Of a stretch of 38,365 nucleotides of DNA, positions 1 through 9,797 are shown one piece after another. The DNA is from Alphaproteobacteria bacterium. Its GTDB lineage: Bacteria; Pseudomonadota; Alphaproteobacteria; GCA-2746255. How positions within the stretch are numbered: the first letter of the stretch is position 1; each line of letters starts with the position of its first letter. A program made the translations under genes and the position numbers. The notes under the pieces are model-generated. The model searched no databases. It saw only the letters and a list, made by a program, of their open reading frames with translations, and was not told where the DNA came from. The stretch covers positions 1 to 38,365 of the forward strand of contig JAJFGH010000097.1 in the NCBI GenBank assembly GCA_021776275.1. The letters are read 5' to 3'.

Positions 1-602
1 GCAAGCAACAGAAGGTTGTCCACATGGTAATCGCGAAGGACGAGGGTTTCCGCAACGTCGCCGGCAAGTTTCAACAGCGGCGGCCAAAGCGCGGCATAGG
101 CCGCGCGCGCAAGGGGCGGCACCGCCTGCCCCGTCACGGCAGGCAGGTACCAATCCGTTAGCAGCATGGCTTCTTCGAGAAAACGTTCCTCCGTATAGGA
201 CGGCAGCGCATCCGGCACGGCTTCGCGCAAAGGGCGGCGGTGAAGATCGATGAGAAGGTCGACCGCAAGCCGGTAGAGGGGTTCTTCTTCCTCCCCATTG
301 GCAAACAAATTGGTGTAGGTCGTGTCGCCCAAATCTTCGAGCAGCACAAACCCTTTTTCCCCATCGACGGCAAACACCTCCGGCGCGCTATAGCCGAGCC
401 CCTGCAGATGCGCCGCCAACGCGACGAAGGGGCCCACGTCTTCGCGGGCGGGCGGTGCGTCCATCAAAACGAACCGGCTTTTCGTATTGGCAATGCGGTA
501 ATAGCTGCGAAAGGATGCGTCGCCGGCAAGGGGCGTTGCCTTGGCGGCATCCAGACCCTGGGATTCGAGAAAGGCGCGTCGGAGCGCGCTGCGTTCAACC
601 AT
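1..602 (-). CDS. amgK: AmgK-like aminoglycoside-phosphotransferase-family sugar kinase, partial (runs off left edge)
   Basis: Manual minus-strand translation from ATG at 602: MVERSALRRAFLESQGLDAAKATPLAGDASFRSYYRIAN...FVLMDAP...VLLEDLGD...LVLRDYHVDNLLLL; APH-type catalytic loop; directly downstream of tsaE. Not in the ORF track because it has no stop inside the window. Confidence 0.8.
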   Translation of the reverse strand, partial: MVERSALRRAFLESQGLDAAKATPLAGDASFRSYYRIANTKSRFVLMDAPPAREDVGPFVALAAHLQGLGYSAPEVFAVDGEKGFVLLEDLGDTTYTNLFANGEEEEPLYRLAVDLLIDLHRRPLREAVPDALPSYTEERFLEEAMLLTDWYLPAVTGQAVPPLARAAYAALWPPLLKLAGDVAETLVLRDYHVDNLLLL

Positions 603-1101
603 CCAAATCCGCCTCGGCATCCAGATCTTCCAAGCGTTGGGCCCAACTGCCGTGCCCCATCATCACGACATGGCGGGCGTCCGGATTCTTGCCCTGGGTC
701 AACAGGATGTCGAGCCGGTCTTTGGGCAGCCAGTGTCCCAGCCGGCCCGGCCACTCGATCAGGGAAACCCCTTCCGCAAAGGCCTCCTCGATGCCGAGCT
801 CCACGGCATCTTCCGCCTTTTGAAGCCGATAGAGATCGAAATGCCAGATGGCAAAGCCGGGAAGGTCGTAGATCTGCGCGAGGGTGAAGGTCGGCGACGG
901 CACGTCCTCCTTCAGCCCCCCGGCACGGGCATGGATGAAGGCGCGGGCGAAGGTCGTCTTGCCAGCGCCAAGGTCGCCGCCGAGGCCAATCACGTCGCCG
1001 CGGCGGACCCGCCCGGCAAGGATTTGGGCAAGCCTTTCCGTCGCCGCCTGATCGGCAAGGTCCCGTTTCACCATCCGGCTTGAAAGCCCGTTTTCGGCCA
1101 T
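595..1101 (-). CDS. tsaE: tRNA threonylcarbamoyladenosine biosynthesis ATPase TsaE
   Basis: GDLGAGKTTFARAFI Walker A, SPTFTLAQIYDLPGFAIWHFDLYRL, IEWPGRLG; internal Met at 1101 is the likely start of ORF 595..1305. Confidence 0.92.
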   Translation of the reverse strand: MAENGLSSRMVKRDLADQAATERLAQILAGRVRRGDVIGLGGDLGAGKTTFARAFIHARAGGLKEDVPSPTFTLAQIYDLPGFAIWHFDLYRLQKAEDAVELGIEEAFAEGVSLIEWPGRLGHWLPKDRLDILLTQGKNPDARHVVMMGHGSWAQRLEDLDAEADLDG

Positions 1102-1153
1102 GCTTTTGTTTGTAGACGCGCCGACGCCGCCCCGCAACGGCCTCGGTTCGCCG

Positions 1154-3676
1154 TCAGGCGCCGCCTTTGGCCGACCGCCCACCCGGCAAGGCATGGGCGC
1201 GCGCCGCCGGCCGGCCCCCATCGGCAGAGTACGGCAGGCAACAGCGCACGCGGGTGCCCTTGCCGGGCGTCGAATCCAGCACGATGCGCCCGCCATGGAG
1301 TTCAACGAATTTCTTCACCAGCGGCAAGCCAAGGCCCAGGCCGCCGCCCCTGCTTGTGCTGCCGCGCTCAAACCGTTCGAAGATGCGCTCCTGCTCCTCC
1401 GGCGGAATGCCGACGCCGCCATCCGACACGCTCAAAACCAGTTCCTCTTTTTCCTTGCGCGCCGAAAGCGAAATCTTCCCCCCCGGCGCACTAAAGTTAA
1501 TGGCGTTGTTCAAAAGCTTGAAGAGAGCCTGTTTCAAGCGCTGCTTGTCGGCCTGGATTGGCGGCAAATTCGACTCGGCATCCATCACGATCATCAGGTT
1601 TTTTTCGCTCGCCTTCTGTTGAACAAGCCTCTGCACATCTTCCAGCAGAGCCGGACCTGTCACCTCTTCCGGTTGCGCCGCCAACTGGCCGGCCTCGATC
1701 ACCGCAAGGTCGAGGATGTCGTTGATCAGCGAAAGCAGCACTTGCGAAGAATCGAGAATGCCGTCCACATAGCTTTCCTGCGCTTCCGTCAGTTCGCCAA
1801 AATAATGCTGCTCCAGCAATTGGGAAAACCCAATGATCGTATTCAAAGGGGTGCGAAACTCGTAGGAAACGTGGGCGACAAATTCCGACATCAATTTGTC
1901 CGCCGCTTCCAGCGCTTCGTTGCGTTCGCGCAACGCGCGCTCGACCCGGGTGCTGTCCGTCACGTCCACATACCGCCACAAGACGCCGCCATCTGGAAGC
2001 GGCAGGCTGGCGTAATCGATCGTTGTGCCACCCTGCCGGTCGAAGCGGCCACGCTTTGCCACGCGATCGCAGGTACCGCCGACGATTTTTTCGCGCAGCG
2101 CCGCCCAATCCGCCACGCTGGCGAAGCGTTCCGTCCGATCCGTCAGTTGCGCGACGTGGGGCTCACCTTCCAATTCGTCCTGAGAAAAACCCCAGATCCG
2201 CGCATAGGCCGGGTTGCTTAGCTTCAACCGCCCGTCGCTTCCAAAAACGGCGACCCCTTCGTAAAGATTGTCGAGGGATTGCTGCTGCACCTTGATCAAG
2301 GTGTTGTAGGAGCGTTCAAGGGCAAGCCGGTCCGTCACGTCCTCATAGGTGCAAAGTAGCCCGCCAAAGGGATGCGGCGAAACGGTCGAGCGCAGCGTCG
2401 TGCCGTCCGGAAGGTGCAAAAGCTCTTCGACCGGATCGATCAGCGAAGTAAAACGGGCAAGCTGTTCGTTCTTATAGGCGGGGAAATCGACCGTTTCCGG
2501 CAACCGCCTGCGCGCGCGCAGCGTCTCCAGCACTTCGCCCTGCATCGGCTCCATCTCCAGCCAGTTCTCATGCAAGCGCCAGAGATGGGCGAAGGCCCGG
2601 TTAAAAAATTTCAGCCGCATGTCCGGCCCGTAGATGGCGATCGCCGTTGCCAGCCCCTCCAGCACCTTCGCCTGGGCATCGATATGGCGGCCAAGCTCGT
2701 CCTGGACCCGTTCGATTTCCGTAAAGTCCTGGGAATAGCCGATCATGCCATCCTGATCGGGCTGGGGAATCTCGGTAATTTCAAGAAGGCGGCGAAAACC
2801 TTCGACAACGAAATGGTGGCTTTCCGATTGGGGCGAGCCGACGCGCTCGGCGCGTTTTGCCAAGGCTTGCCCCCGCTCGCCAATCACGCCCTCGGCAAAT
2901 TCCCGTTTGCGTTCAACCGCTTCCTCCGGCCGCATGCCGACAACGGCCGCATAAGCACGGTTGCAAAAAGAAAGCGCCAGATTTTTTCCGCGCTGCCACA
3001 CCGGAAAGGGCAGCCGGTCGAGAAGAAAGCGCAGTTGGTCCCGGTCTTTTAGGAGAACCGCGTTCCGTTCAAAAAGCGCGTCCGCATCGGCCTGGGCAAG
3101 CGTCACATCCTCCAGGCGAATGCCGTGGCCGAGAAGGATGCCGTCGGCGGCAACAATCTCGCTGCCATGGGCTTTCCATTTGCCCCCATCCGCCGCGACG
3201 AGGTTGAGAGTAAAATCCCCGCCCACGGCGCGAAGCTTTGCCGCCGCATCGCGAAGCTGCGCCTGGGCGGCACCATCGAAGCAGGCAAGCACGCTTTCAA
3301 AGCGCGGCGGCACATCGGCCGGCAATTTCAACAAGCCATGAAAGTCGCCGAAGCCGATCTCCGTTTCCGCGCCTGCGCGCCAGAAAAAGAAATCCCCCGG
3401 CGCGGCGCCAAGAAGGGCGCGCAATTCGCGCAATTCCTCTGCCGCGCGCCTTGCGGCCGCCAGCGCCGTTCGCTCGCGCCGCCGGGCCGGGCCCCCAAAG
3501 AGAAAAAGCCCAAGCACCAGCCCGGCGCCAAGCAGCGCCAAGCCTTGAAAAACAGGGTCGGAAAGAAAGGCCGCGCCTTCGGGCAGGCCAACAAACGGCA
3601 CCGCGGCGCCAAGCTTTCGCCCATGGCCGGTGACGAAGGCGGAGGAAGTTATCCCCGTTTTCCCCGTTTTCCACAT
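1154..3676 (-). CDS. divL: PAS-domain sensor kinase, DivL-like (Tyr in place of phospho-acceptor His)
   Basis: Several PAS-like segments, FVAHVSYEFRTPLNTIIGFSQLL H-box, N/G1/G2 boxes (NNAINFSAPGGKI, SDGGVGIPPEEQERIFERF, GGGLGLGLPLVKKF). Likely start MWKTGKTG at 3676, with an N-terminal TM segment. Confidence 0.85.
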   Translation of the reverse strand: MWKTGKTGITSSAFVTGHGRKLGAAVPFVGLPEGAAFLSDPVFQGLALLGAGLVLGLFLFGGPARRRERTALAAARRAAEELRELRALLGAAPGDFFFWRAGAETEIGFGDFHGLLKLPADVPPRFESVLACFDGAAQAQLRDAAAKLRAVGGDFTLNLVAADGGKWKAHGSEIVAADGILLGHGIRLEDVTLAQADADALFERNAVLLKDRDQLRFLLDRLPFPVWQRGKNLALSFCNRAYAAVVGMRPEEAVERKREFAEGVIGERGQALAKRAERVGSPQSESHHFVVEGFRRLLEITEIPQPDQDGMIGYSQDFTEIERVQDELGRHIDAQAKVLEGLATAIAIYGPDMRLKFFNRAFAHLWRLHENWLEMEPMQGEVLETLRARRRLPETVDFPAYKNEQLARFTSLIDPVEELLHLPDGTTLRSTVSPHPFGGLLCTYEDVTDRLALERSYNTLIKVQQQSLDNLYEGVAVFGSDGRLKLSNPAYARIWGFSQDELEGEPHVAQLTDRTERFASVADWAALREKIVGGTCDRVAKRGRFDRQGGTTIDYASLPLPDGGVLWRYVDVTDSTRVERALRERNEALEAADKLMSEFVAHVSYEFRTPLNTIIGFSQLLEQHYFGELTEAQESYVDGILDSSQVLLSLINDILDLAVIEAGQLAAQPEEVTGPALLEDVQRLVQQKASEKNLMIVMDAESNLPPIQADKQRLKQALFKLLNNAINFSAPGGKISLSARKEKEELVLSVSDGGVGIPPEEQERIFERFERGSTSRGGGLGLGLPLVKKFVELHGGRIVLDSTPGKGTRVRCCLPYSADGGRPAARAHALPGGRSAKGGA

Positions 3677-3738
3677 AGGCGCGAGTTTAGGCGCGAAGCC
3701 AGGCGTGAACAAGGCTGGGCGGGCTTGCGGCGGGACGG

Positions 3739-5037
3739 CTAGTAGCGGTAATAATCGGGCTTGAAGGGGCCTTCCGGCGTAACGCCGATGTATTTTGCCT
3801 GCGCCTCCGACAGCCGGGTCAGCTTTGCGCCAAGCTTCTCCAAATGCAGCGCCGCCACCTTCTCGTCGAGATGCTTCGGCAGCACATAGACTTCGCACCC
3901 ATAACTCGCATGGTTCTGCCAAAGCTCGATCTGGGCCAACACCTGATTCGAGAAAGACGCACTCATCACGAAGCTTGGATGCCCGGTCGCGCAGCCCAAA
4001 TTCACAAGCCGCCCCTTCGCCAACACGATCAGCCGCTTGCCATCCGGAAAGACCACCTCGTCGACCTGGGGTTTGACTTCTTCCCAGGTGTAATTCTTCA
4101 GCGAGTCGATTTGGATTTCGCTATCGAAATGGCCGATGTTGCAAACGATGGCGCGGTCCTTCATCGCCCGCATATGATCTTGCGTAATCACATCCAAATT
4201 TCCGGTCGCGGTGACAAAGATATCGCCGATCGGCGCCGCATCTTTCATCGTCGTGACTTCATAACCTTCCATCGCTGCTTGCAGCGCGCAGATGGGGTCG
4301 ACTTCCGTCACCATGACGCGCGCGCCCTGGCCCTGCAGCGATGCCGCGCAACCCTTGCCCACGTCGCCAAACCCGTTCACGACGGCGACCTTGCCCGCCA
4401 GCATCACGTCCGTGGCCCGCTTCACCCCGTCGATCAGGCTTTCGCGGCAGCCATAAAGATTGTCGAATTTCGATTTCGTCACCGAATCGTTCACATTGAA
4501 GGCAGGCGCCATCAGGCGGCCCGCTTCCTGCATTTCGCGCAGGCGCAACACGCCGGTCGTCGTTTCTTCGGAGATGCCCTTTACGCCCTTCATCCATTCT
4601 GGAAACTTTTCATGCATGACGCGGGTCAAATCGCCGCCATCGTCCAGAATCATGTTCGGCCGCCACCCATCCGGGCCTTCGATCGTCTGTTCAACACACC
4701 AGTCGTATTCTTCTTCCGTCTCGCCCTTCCAGGCAAAAACGGGAACTTGGCTGTCCTGCGCAACGGCGGCAGCGGCGTGGTCCTGGGTTGAAAAAATGTT
4801 GCACGAACTCCAGCGAATCTCGGCGCCCAGATCGCGAAGCGTTTCGATCAGCACCGCCGTCTGGATCGTCATATGCAGGCAGCCGGCGATGCGCGCGCCC
4901 TTGAGGGGCTGCGACTTGCCATATTCCTCACGCAGCGCCATGAGGCCTGGCATTTCCGTCTCGGCGATGGCGATCTCGCGACGCCCCCAGCCTGCCAGGG
5001 AAATGTCCTTGATCTTGTAATCGGTGAAGGATGCCAT
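3739..5037 (-). CDS. ahcY: Adenosylhomocysteinase
   Basis: 432 aa, full-length: [29 protein letters not shown]...[40 protein letters not shown]...[10 protein letters not shown]. Confidence 0.98.
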   Translation of the reverse strand: MASFTDYKIKDISLAGWGRREIAIAETEMPGLMALREEYGKSQPLKGARIAGCLHMTIQTAVLIETLRDLGAEIRWSSCNIFSTQDHAAAAVAQDSQVPVFAWKGETEEEYDWCVEQTIEGPDGWRPNMILDDGGDLTRVMHEKFPEWMKGVKGISEETTTGVLRLREMQEAGRLMAPAFNVNDSVTKSKFDNLYGCRESLIDGVKRATDVMLAGKVAVVNGFGDVGKGCAASLQGQGARVMVTEVDPICALQAAMEGYEVTTMKDAAPIGDIFVTATGNLDVITQDHMRAMKDRAIVCNIGHFDSEIQIDSLKNYTWEEVKPQVDEVVFPDGKRLIVLAKGRLVNLGCATGHPSFVMSASFSNQVLAQIELWQNHASYGCEVYVLPKHLDEKVAALHLEKLGAKLTRLSEAQAKYIGVTPEGPFKPDYYRY

Positions 5038-5165
5038 GAAACGTCTAACCCTTCTGCTGCTGCGTGACTGCGCCGGACGGGGCTGCCGACCGGGCGCTTG
5101 AAGATGGGCCTCGACATAGCAGCATTTTTAAGCGGCAATCAAGGGGGTGAACTCCTTCGCACGGG

Positions 5166-5459
5166 TCACGCTTCGTCGAACCCATCGCGGACAAGGCCAG
5201 ACAGCGCCGCGAGCGCCGCTTCCGCGTCTCGGCCCGTCGCCTCAATTTCGATCCGCGTGCCGCGGCTTGCCGCCAGGGTCAGCAACCCCATGATCGAAAG
5301 CCCGGACACGGCAATGCCGCGTCTTTGCACCATGATTTCCGCCTCGAAGCGCGCCGCGGTGCGCACAAATTTTGCCGCCGCCCTGGCATGCAGCCCGCGT
5401 TCGTTGCGAATCGTCAGGCGCGCCTTGAAGCCGCCTTCCGGCTTTTTCTCCTGCGCCAC
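5166..5459 (-). CDS. ptsH: HPr family phosphocarrier
   Basis: NERGLHARAAAKFV (His active site) and VSGLSIMGLLTLAA (regulatory Ser motif). Confidence 0.95.
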   Translation of the reverse strand: MAQEKKPEGGFKARLTIRNERGLHARAAAKFVRTAARFEAEIMVQRRGIAVSGLSIMGLLTLAASRGTRIEIEATGRDAEAALAALSGLVRDGFDEA

Positions 5460-5468
5460 GAAGCCTCG

Positions 5469-5879
5469 CTAGGCCTTTGCTTCTTCGGCAAGCAGATGCG
5501 AGGCGACGTTGATGTATTTGCGCCCGGCTTCCTGCGCCGCCGCCACCGCCGTCCCGATGCTGTCCTTTTCGCGAAGGCTCGCAAGCTTGATCAACATCGG
5601 CAAATTTAAACCGGCAATCACCTCGGTCTGCACGCGGTCCATGATGGAAATGGCCAGATTGGATGGCGTGCCGCCAAACATGTCCGTCAGCACAACGACG
5701 CCCTTGCCGGTATCGACCTCCGACACGCGCGCGAGAATTTCCTCGCGGCGCTTTTCCATATCGTCATCGGGATGGATGCAGACAGTTTGAAGTTGTTTTT
5801 GCGGACCAACAATATGCTCAAGCGCTTTGACGAATTCATCCGCCAAATGGCCATGGGTCACCAATACAAGTCCAATCAT
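5469..5879 (-). CDS. PTS mannose-type EIIA domain protein
   Basis: MIGLVLVTHGHLADEFVKALEHIVG with active-site His; DMFGGTPSNLA motif. Confidence 0.93.
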   Translation of the reverse strand: MIGLVLVTHGHLADEFVKALEHIVGPQKQLQTVCIHPDDDMEKRREEILARVSEVDTGKGVVVLTDMFGGTPSNLAISIMDRVQTEVIAGLNLPMLIKLASLREKDSIGTAVAAAQEAGRKYINVASHLLAEEAKA

Positions 5880-5888
5880 GGAATCCTC

Positions 5889-6773
5889 TTACGAAGGCTG
5901 CTCCAACAAATTGCCAAGCTCGCGATGCCGAATGGAGGCATGCCGCCCTTCCTGGGACAACCATTCGCCGAGCTTTTCGGCGACAAAGACCGAACGGTGC
6001 CGCCCGCCCGTGCATCCAATAGCGATCGTCAGATACGTCTTTCCTTCTTCTTCATAGCGGGGAAGCAGCATGCTCAGCATGGCCGTCAAACCCTTGAAGA
6101 AAGAGTCGAAGCCCGGGTCTTTTACGATGTGCTCGCCGACCTCCCTATCACGCCCGCTAAGCAGCCGCAACGCCGGGACGTAATGCGGATTTGCCAAAAA
6201 GCGCACGTCGAAAACCAGATCCGCCTCCCGGGGAAGCCCGTTTGCATAGGCAAAAGACGTCACGAAAAGCCGAAGTTTCGGCACATCGCCGCCGCCGAAA
6301 ATTTCTTTCAATTGCTGGCGCAATTCCCAGGGCGAAAACCGCGTCGTATCCAAGACCATGTCGGCGCGCTCGCGAAGGGGCGCCAGCAACTGTCGCTCAT
6401 GGGCGATTTCGTCCAGCACCGGCCGGTCGCCTCCCATCGGATGGCGGCGGCGCGTTTCCGTGTACCGGCGCAGCAGCGCCTCGTCGTCGCAATCGAGGAA
6501 AAGAAGCTGCAGAGCGAGACCCTCGGATTCTCCCAGCGATTTGATTTCGTCCAGCAGGCTCTCCGCTTCGAAATCCCGCGTGCGAATGTCCACCCCGATC
6601 GCCAAGGGGCGCGCGAAACTATCCGGCGAAGAAAGAAGCCGCCGAAGAAGCGAGAGCGGCAAATTGTCGATTGCCTCGAAACCAAAATCTTCCAGCGCGC
6701 GCAAGCTCGTCGTATGGCCGGCGCCGGAAAGGCCCGTCACCAAAAGGACGCGTTGCTCGGAAGGGGCTGCCAT
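5889..6773 (-). CDS. rapZ: RNase adapter RapZ / YvcJ-type ATPase
   Basis: VTGLSGAGHTTSLRALEDFGFEAIDNLP...GCTGGRHRSVFVAEKL. First Walker A reads GLSGAGHTT (His in place of the usual Lys). Confidence 0.93.
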   Translation of the reverse strand: MAAPSEQRVLLVTGLSGAGHTTSLRALEDFGFEAIDNLPLSLLRRLLSSPDSFARPLAIGVDIRTRDFEAESLLDEIKSLGESEGLALQLLFLDCDDEALLRRYTETRRRHPMGGDRPVLDEIAHERQLLAPLRERADMVLDTTRFSPWELRQQLKEIFGGGDVPKLRLFVTSFAYANGLPREADLVFDVRFLANPHYVPALRLLSGRDREVGEHIVKDPGFDSFFKGLTAMLSMLLPRYEEEGKTYLTIAIGCTGGRHRSVFVAEKLGEWLSQEGRHASIRHRELGNLLEQPS

Positions 6774-6788
6774 CTGCCGTCCGCGTCC

Positions 6789-7220
6789 TCAGGCTGCCCG
6801 GCCGTCGTTGCGGCTTGCCTCGATGGCGTAACGCAGCTTTGCCACGGCCGAGGCCTCGAAGGGGGCGATGGAAATGCGCGCCAGGGCAACGCCCAAATAG
6901 CTGCAATCCTCTTTTTCCGGCATGCGCGAGAGGGCCTCGGGCGAAACCAAATCCACGACCAGCTCAAGGGGCGTCGGCGGCGCGACCGGAACTTCGACAA
7001 GCCCCACGCCACGAATTTCCAACAGGCCGGAAATCGGCGGCGGCGGCGACGCGAGAAGCCGGCCATCCTGCAAGGCAAGCGCCGTCTGATCGTCGGCGAT
7101 GAGCTGCCCGCCCGCTTCGATCAGGCGCAGGGCCAAGTCGGACTTGCCGCTGCCGGAGGGCCCGCGCAGGAGAAGCGCCGCGCCCTTCCAAACGACGCTG
7201 GTACCATGAACTTGCAACAT
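6789..7220 (-). CDS. hprK: HPr kinase/phosphorylase, short C-terminal-domain form
   Basis: MLQVHGTSVVWKGAALLLRGPSGSGKSDLALRLIEAGGQLIADDQTAL...LEIRGVGLVEV; ATG at 7220. Confidence 0.9.
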   Translation of the reverse strand: MLQVHGTSVVWKGAALLLRGPSGSGKSDLALRLIEAGGQLIADDQTALALQDGRLLASPPPPISGLLEIRGVGLVEVPVAPPTPLELVVDLVSPEALSRMPEKEDCSYLGVALARISIAPFEASAVAKLRYAIEASRNDGRAA

Positions 7221-7320
7221 GCGGCGTTGGTCCTTGCCAATCTTGAAAGATTGTCCGACCGTGAAAGGATCGCAGGATTGCGGAACCGCCGCAAGCCCGG
7301 CCGGACGGCCCAAAGGGCGC

Positions 7321-7854
7321 CTAATGGCCGCCTTCTTCCCCATGTTCCATCGCCCGGGTATCCGTCGCGCCGGTATCCGTCGCGCCAGGGCGCATCGTTC
7401 CAGGGCCCTCGGCGCCAAGCGCCAAAATCGGCACGGCAATTTCCATCGCCGGCGCCTGGGCAAAACGCAGCCGCAGCGTCAGCGTCGCCCCCTCCTTCAA
7501 GGGCGCGCCAAGCCCCATCAGCATGATGTGGCGCCCCCCCGGTGCAAGGGAAATGGCCTCGCCGACGGGCAAGGCAAGGGCCTCGATTTTCCGCATCCGC
7601 ATGACGTCGCCATCCATTTGCATGCCGTGCAGCGCCGCCCGTTCCGCCTGGGGAGAGGCGACCCCCAAAAGCTGGTCCGCCGAGGGCCCGCCATTTTGCA
7701 AGGTCAGGTAAACGGCCCCCGTCCGCGCCCCGTCCGGGGTCGCCCGGGCCCAGGCATCGGATAGGGCAAGCCCGGCCCCGCCGCCCTCTTCACACGCCGA
7801 AAGGCCCAGCGCAAGCAGAAGGACCAGGAACCGTGTTTTGCGAAAAAGACTCAT
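7321..7854 (-). CDS. PCu(A)C-type periplasmic copper chaperone, lipoprotein-like
   Basis: Lipobox-like LGLSAC; LHGMQMDGDVMRMRKIEALALPVGEAISLAPGGRHIMLMG metal-binding motif; Met at 7854. Confidence 0.88.
   Translation of the reverse strand: MSLFRKTRFLVLLLALGLSACEEGGGAGLALSDAWARATPDGARTGAVYLTLQNGGPSADQLLGVASPQAERAALHGMQMDGDVMRMRKIEALALPVGEAISLAPGGRHIMLMGLGAPLKEGATLTLRLRFAQAPAMEIAVPILALGAEGPGTMRPGATDTGATDTRAMEHGEEGGH
7357..7386. repeat. Two-copy 15-bp tandem repeat (ggtatccgtcgcgcc) in the copper chaperone C-terminus
   Basis: Two adjacent perfect copies at 7357-7371 and 7372-7386; encodes GATDT-GATDT. Confidence 0.9.
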
Positions 7855-8115
7855 GGAAACGCTTCTCCTGAACGGCGATGGGGGCAAATGGATGGCCATC
7901 TAGCCACGATTTGACAGCCCAAGGAAGCCCCCGCAGGGCCCGCAAAAAAAATCCGGAGCCATGGCCAAATCCCCTTGAAAAATAACGCTTTTTTGTAGGC
8001 GCACCCATTTGATTCAAACGCTCGCTTCCGGCATGATACAGGCCGCTTTGGAGAAGGGTCGCAGCGATAACGGCCCCCAAAACTTACGCAACACCTGCCC
8101 AAAAGGGGGAAGACC

Positions 8116-9723
8116 TTGCAGCAAACTGGCCCCGTACAAAGTCACCATGGCCTAGACCACCACGGCATCCGGAACGTTTCCGCGGTCCATTGGAATTACG
8201 CGACCGCGTCCCTTTACGAAGAAGCCATCCGGCGCGGCGAAGGCAAATTGGCCCATGGCGGCGCCTTCATCGCCCATACCGGCGTGCATACGGGCCGATC
8301 GCCGAACGATAAATTCTTCGCCAAGGAACCCGGAAGCGAAGCCAACATCAACTGGGGCAACGTCAACCGGCCCATCGAGCAAGCCCAATGCGAAGGCCTT
8401 TACACGCGCATGCTTGCTTATTTCGAAGGCCGCGAACTTTTCGTTCAGGATTGCTACGCCGGCGCCGATCCGGCATTTCAGTTGCACGTGCGCGTCGTCA
8501 CCGAAACGGCGTGGCACAATTTATTCGCTCGCAACATGTTCATTCAGCCCGGGGGCGATGATCTTCGCAATTTCACGCCGCAATTCACCATCCTGCACGC
8601 GCCGAACTTTCAGGCCGTGCCCGAGATTGATGGCACGAATTCGGACGTCTTCATCATTGCTGATTTTTCGAAACGCCTGATTCTGATCGGCGGCTCAAGC
8701 TATGCCGGCGAGATCAAGAAATCCGTCTTTAGTATTCTGAATTACTTGCTGCCGGAACGCGGCGTCCTGCCAATGCACTGCTCGGCGAATATTGGGGCAG
8801 ACGGCAATACGGCCATCTTCTTCGGCCTTTCCGGAACCGGCAAGACGACCCTTTCCGCGGACGCAAAACGCACCCTGATCGGCGATGACGAGCATGGCTG
8901 GGGCGACAATGGCGTGTTCAATTTCGAGGGCGGCTGCTACGCGAAAGTTATTCGCCTGAGCCCAACGGCGGAGCCGGAAATTTTCGCCACCACGCGGCGT
9001 TTCGGCACGATCCTGGAAAACGTTGCCTTCAACGAGGGCAGCCGGATGCTGGATCTGGACGACGCGACGCTGACGGAGAACACGCGCGCCTCCTATCCCA
9101 TCGACTTCATTCCGAATGCCAGCGAGACGGGCACGGGCGGGCATCCACAAACGATCATCATGCTGACGGCGGATGCCTTTGGGGTGCTGCCTCCGATTAG
9201 CCACCTTTCGCCGGAACAGGCGATGTACCACTTCCTGTCCGGCTACACGGCGCGCGTCGCCGGCACCGAAAAAGGCGTCGGGGCCGAGCCCCAGGCCGCC
9301 TTCTCCACCTGCTTCGGCGCCCCCTTCATGCCGCGCCATCCGACGGTTTACGCGAAGCTGCTGCGGGACAAGATCGCCAAGAACAAGGTGAATTGCTGGC
9401 TCGTGAATACGGGCTGGAGCGGCGGCGGTTACGGCGTCGGCGAACGGATGAAGATCGGCTACACCCGGGCGATGGTCCATGCCGCCCTCGACGGCCGGCT
9501 GGCCCAGGCCTCCATGACGAAGGACCCGAATTTCGGTCTTCAGATTCCGGAAAGCTGCCCGAACGTGCCCGACGAAGTGTTGAACCCGCGGCACACCTGG
9601 GCCGACAAGCAAGCCTATGACACAACGGCCCGCGACCTTACCCAGCGTTTCGAGAAAAACTTCAAGCAGTTCGAAAGCCACGTGGACGACAAGGTAAAAG
9701 CCGTTTCGATCCGCGCCGCATAA
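8116..9723 (+). CDS. pckA: Phosphoenolpyruvate carboxykinase (ATP)
   Basis: 535 aa; HTGRSPNDKF, FFGLSGTGKTTLSADAKRTLIGDDEHGWGDNGVFNFEGGCYAK; TTG start preceded by aaaaggggga. Confidence 0.98.
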   Translation: MQQTGPVQSHHGLDHHGIRNVSAVHWNYATASLYEEAIRRGEGKLAHGGAFIAHTGVHTGRSPNDKFFAKEPGSEANINWGNVNRPIEQAQCEGLYTRMLAYFEGRELFVQDCYAGADPAFQLHVRVVTETAWHNLFARNMFIQPGGDDLRNFTPQFTILHAPNFQAVPEIDGTNSDVFIIADFSKRLILIGGSSYAGEIKKSVFSILNYLLPERGVLPMHCSANIGADGNTAIFFGLSGTGKTTLSADAKRTLIGDDEHGWGDNGVFNFEGGCYAKVIRLSPTAEPEIFATTRRFGTILENVAFNEGSRMLDLDDATLTENTRASYPIDFIPNASETGTGGHPQTIIMLTADAFGVLPPISHLSPEQAMYHFLSGYTARVAGTEKGVGAEPQAAFSTCFGAPFMPRHPTVYAKLLRDKIAKNKVNCWLVNTGWSGGGYGVGERMKIGYTRAMVHAALDGRLAQASMTKDPNFGLQIPESCPNVPDEVLNPRHTWADKQAYDTTARDLTQRFEKNFKQFESHVDDKVKAVSIRAA

Positions 9724-9763
9724 ACGAACGTCCTTCAGGTCTTCTGGGAGGAGACGTGAAATG

Positions 9764-9797
9764 AGAAGCCGGTCCCTTTGGGGCCGGCTTCTTTTTT
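9764..9797 (+). terminator. Rho-independent terminator downstream of pckA
   Basis: agaagccggtccc-ttt-ggggccggcttct hairpin followed by a T run. Confidence 0.88.

Noticed and set aside
1100-3742. Several plus-strand ORFs (1100..2221, 2372..3052, 3125..3742)
   Set aside because: Antisense to the DivL-like kinase; low-complexity Arg/Pro-rich translations.
5038-5165. Possible SAH/SAM riboswitch in the ahcY leader
   Set aside because: I could not match the leader to a riboswitch consensus by eye; a covariance-model scan would be needed.
5772-7526. 584-aa plus-strand ORF
   Set aside because: Antisense shadow of rapZ, hprK and the copper chaperone; no family motifs.
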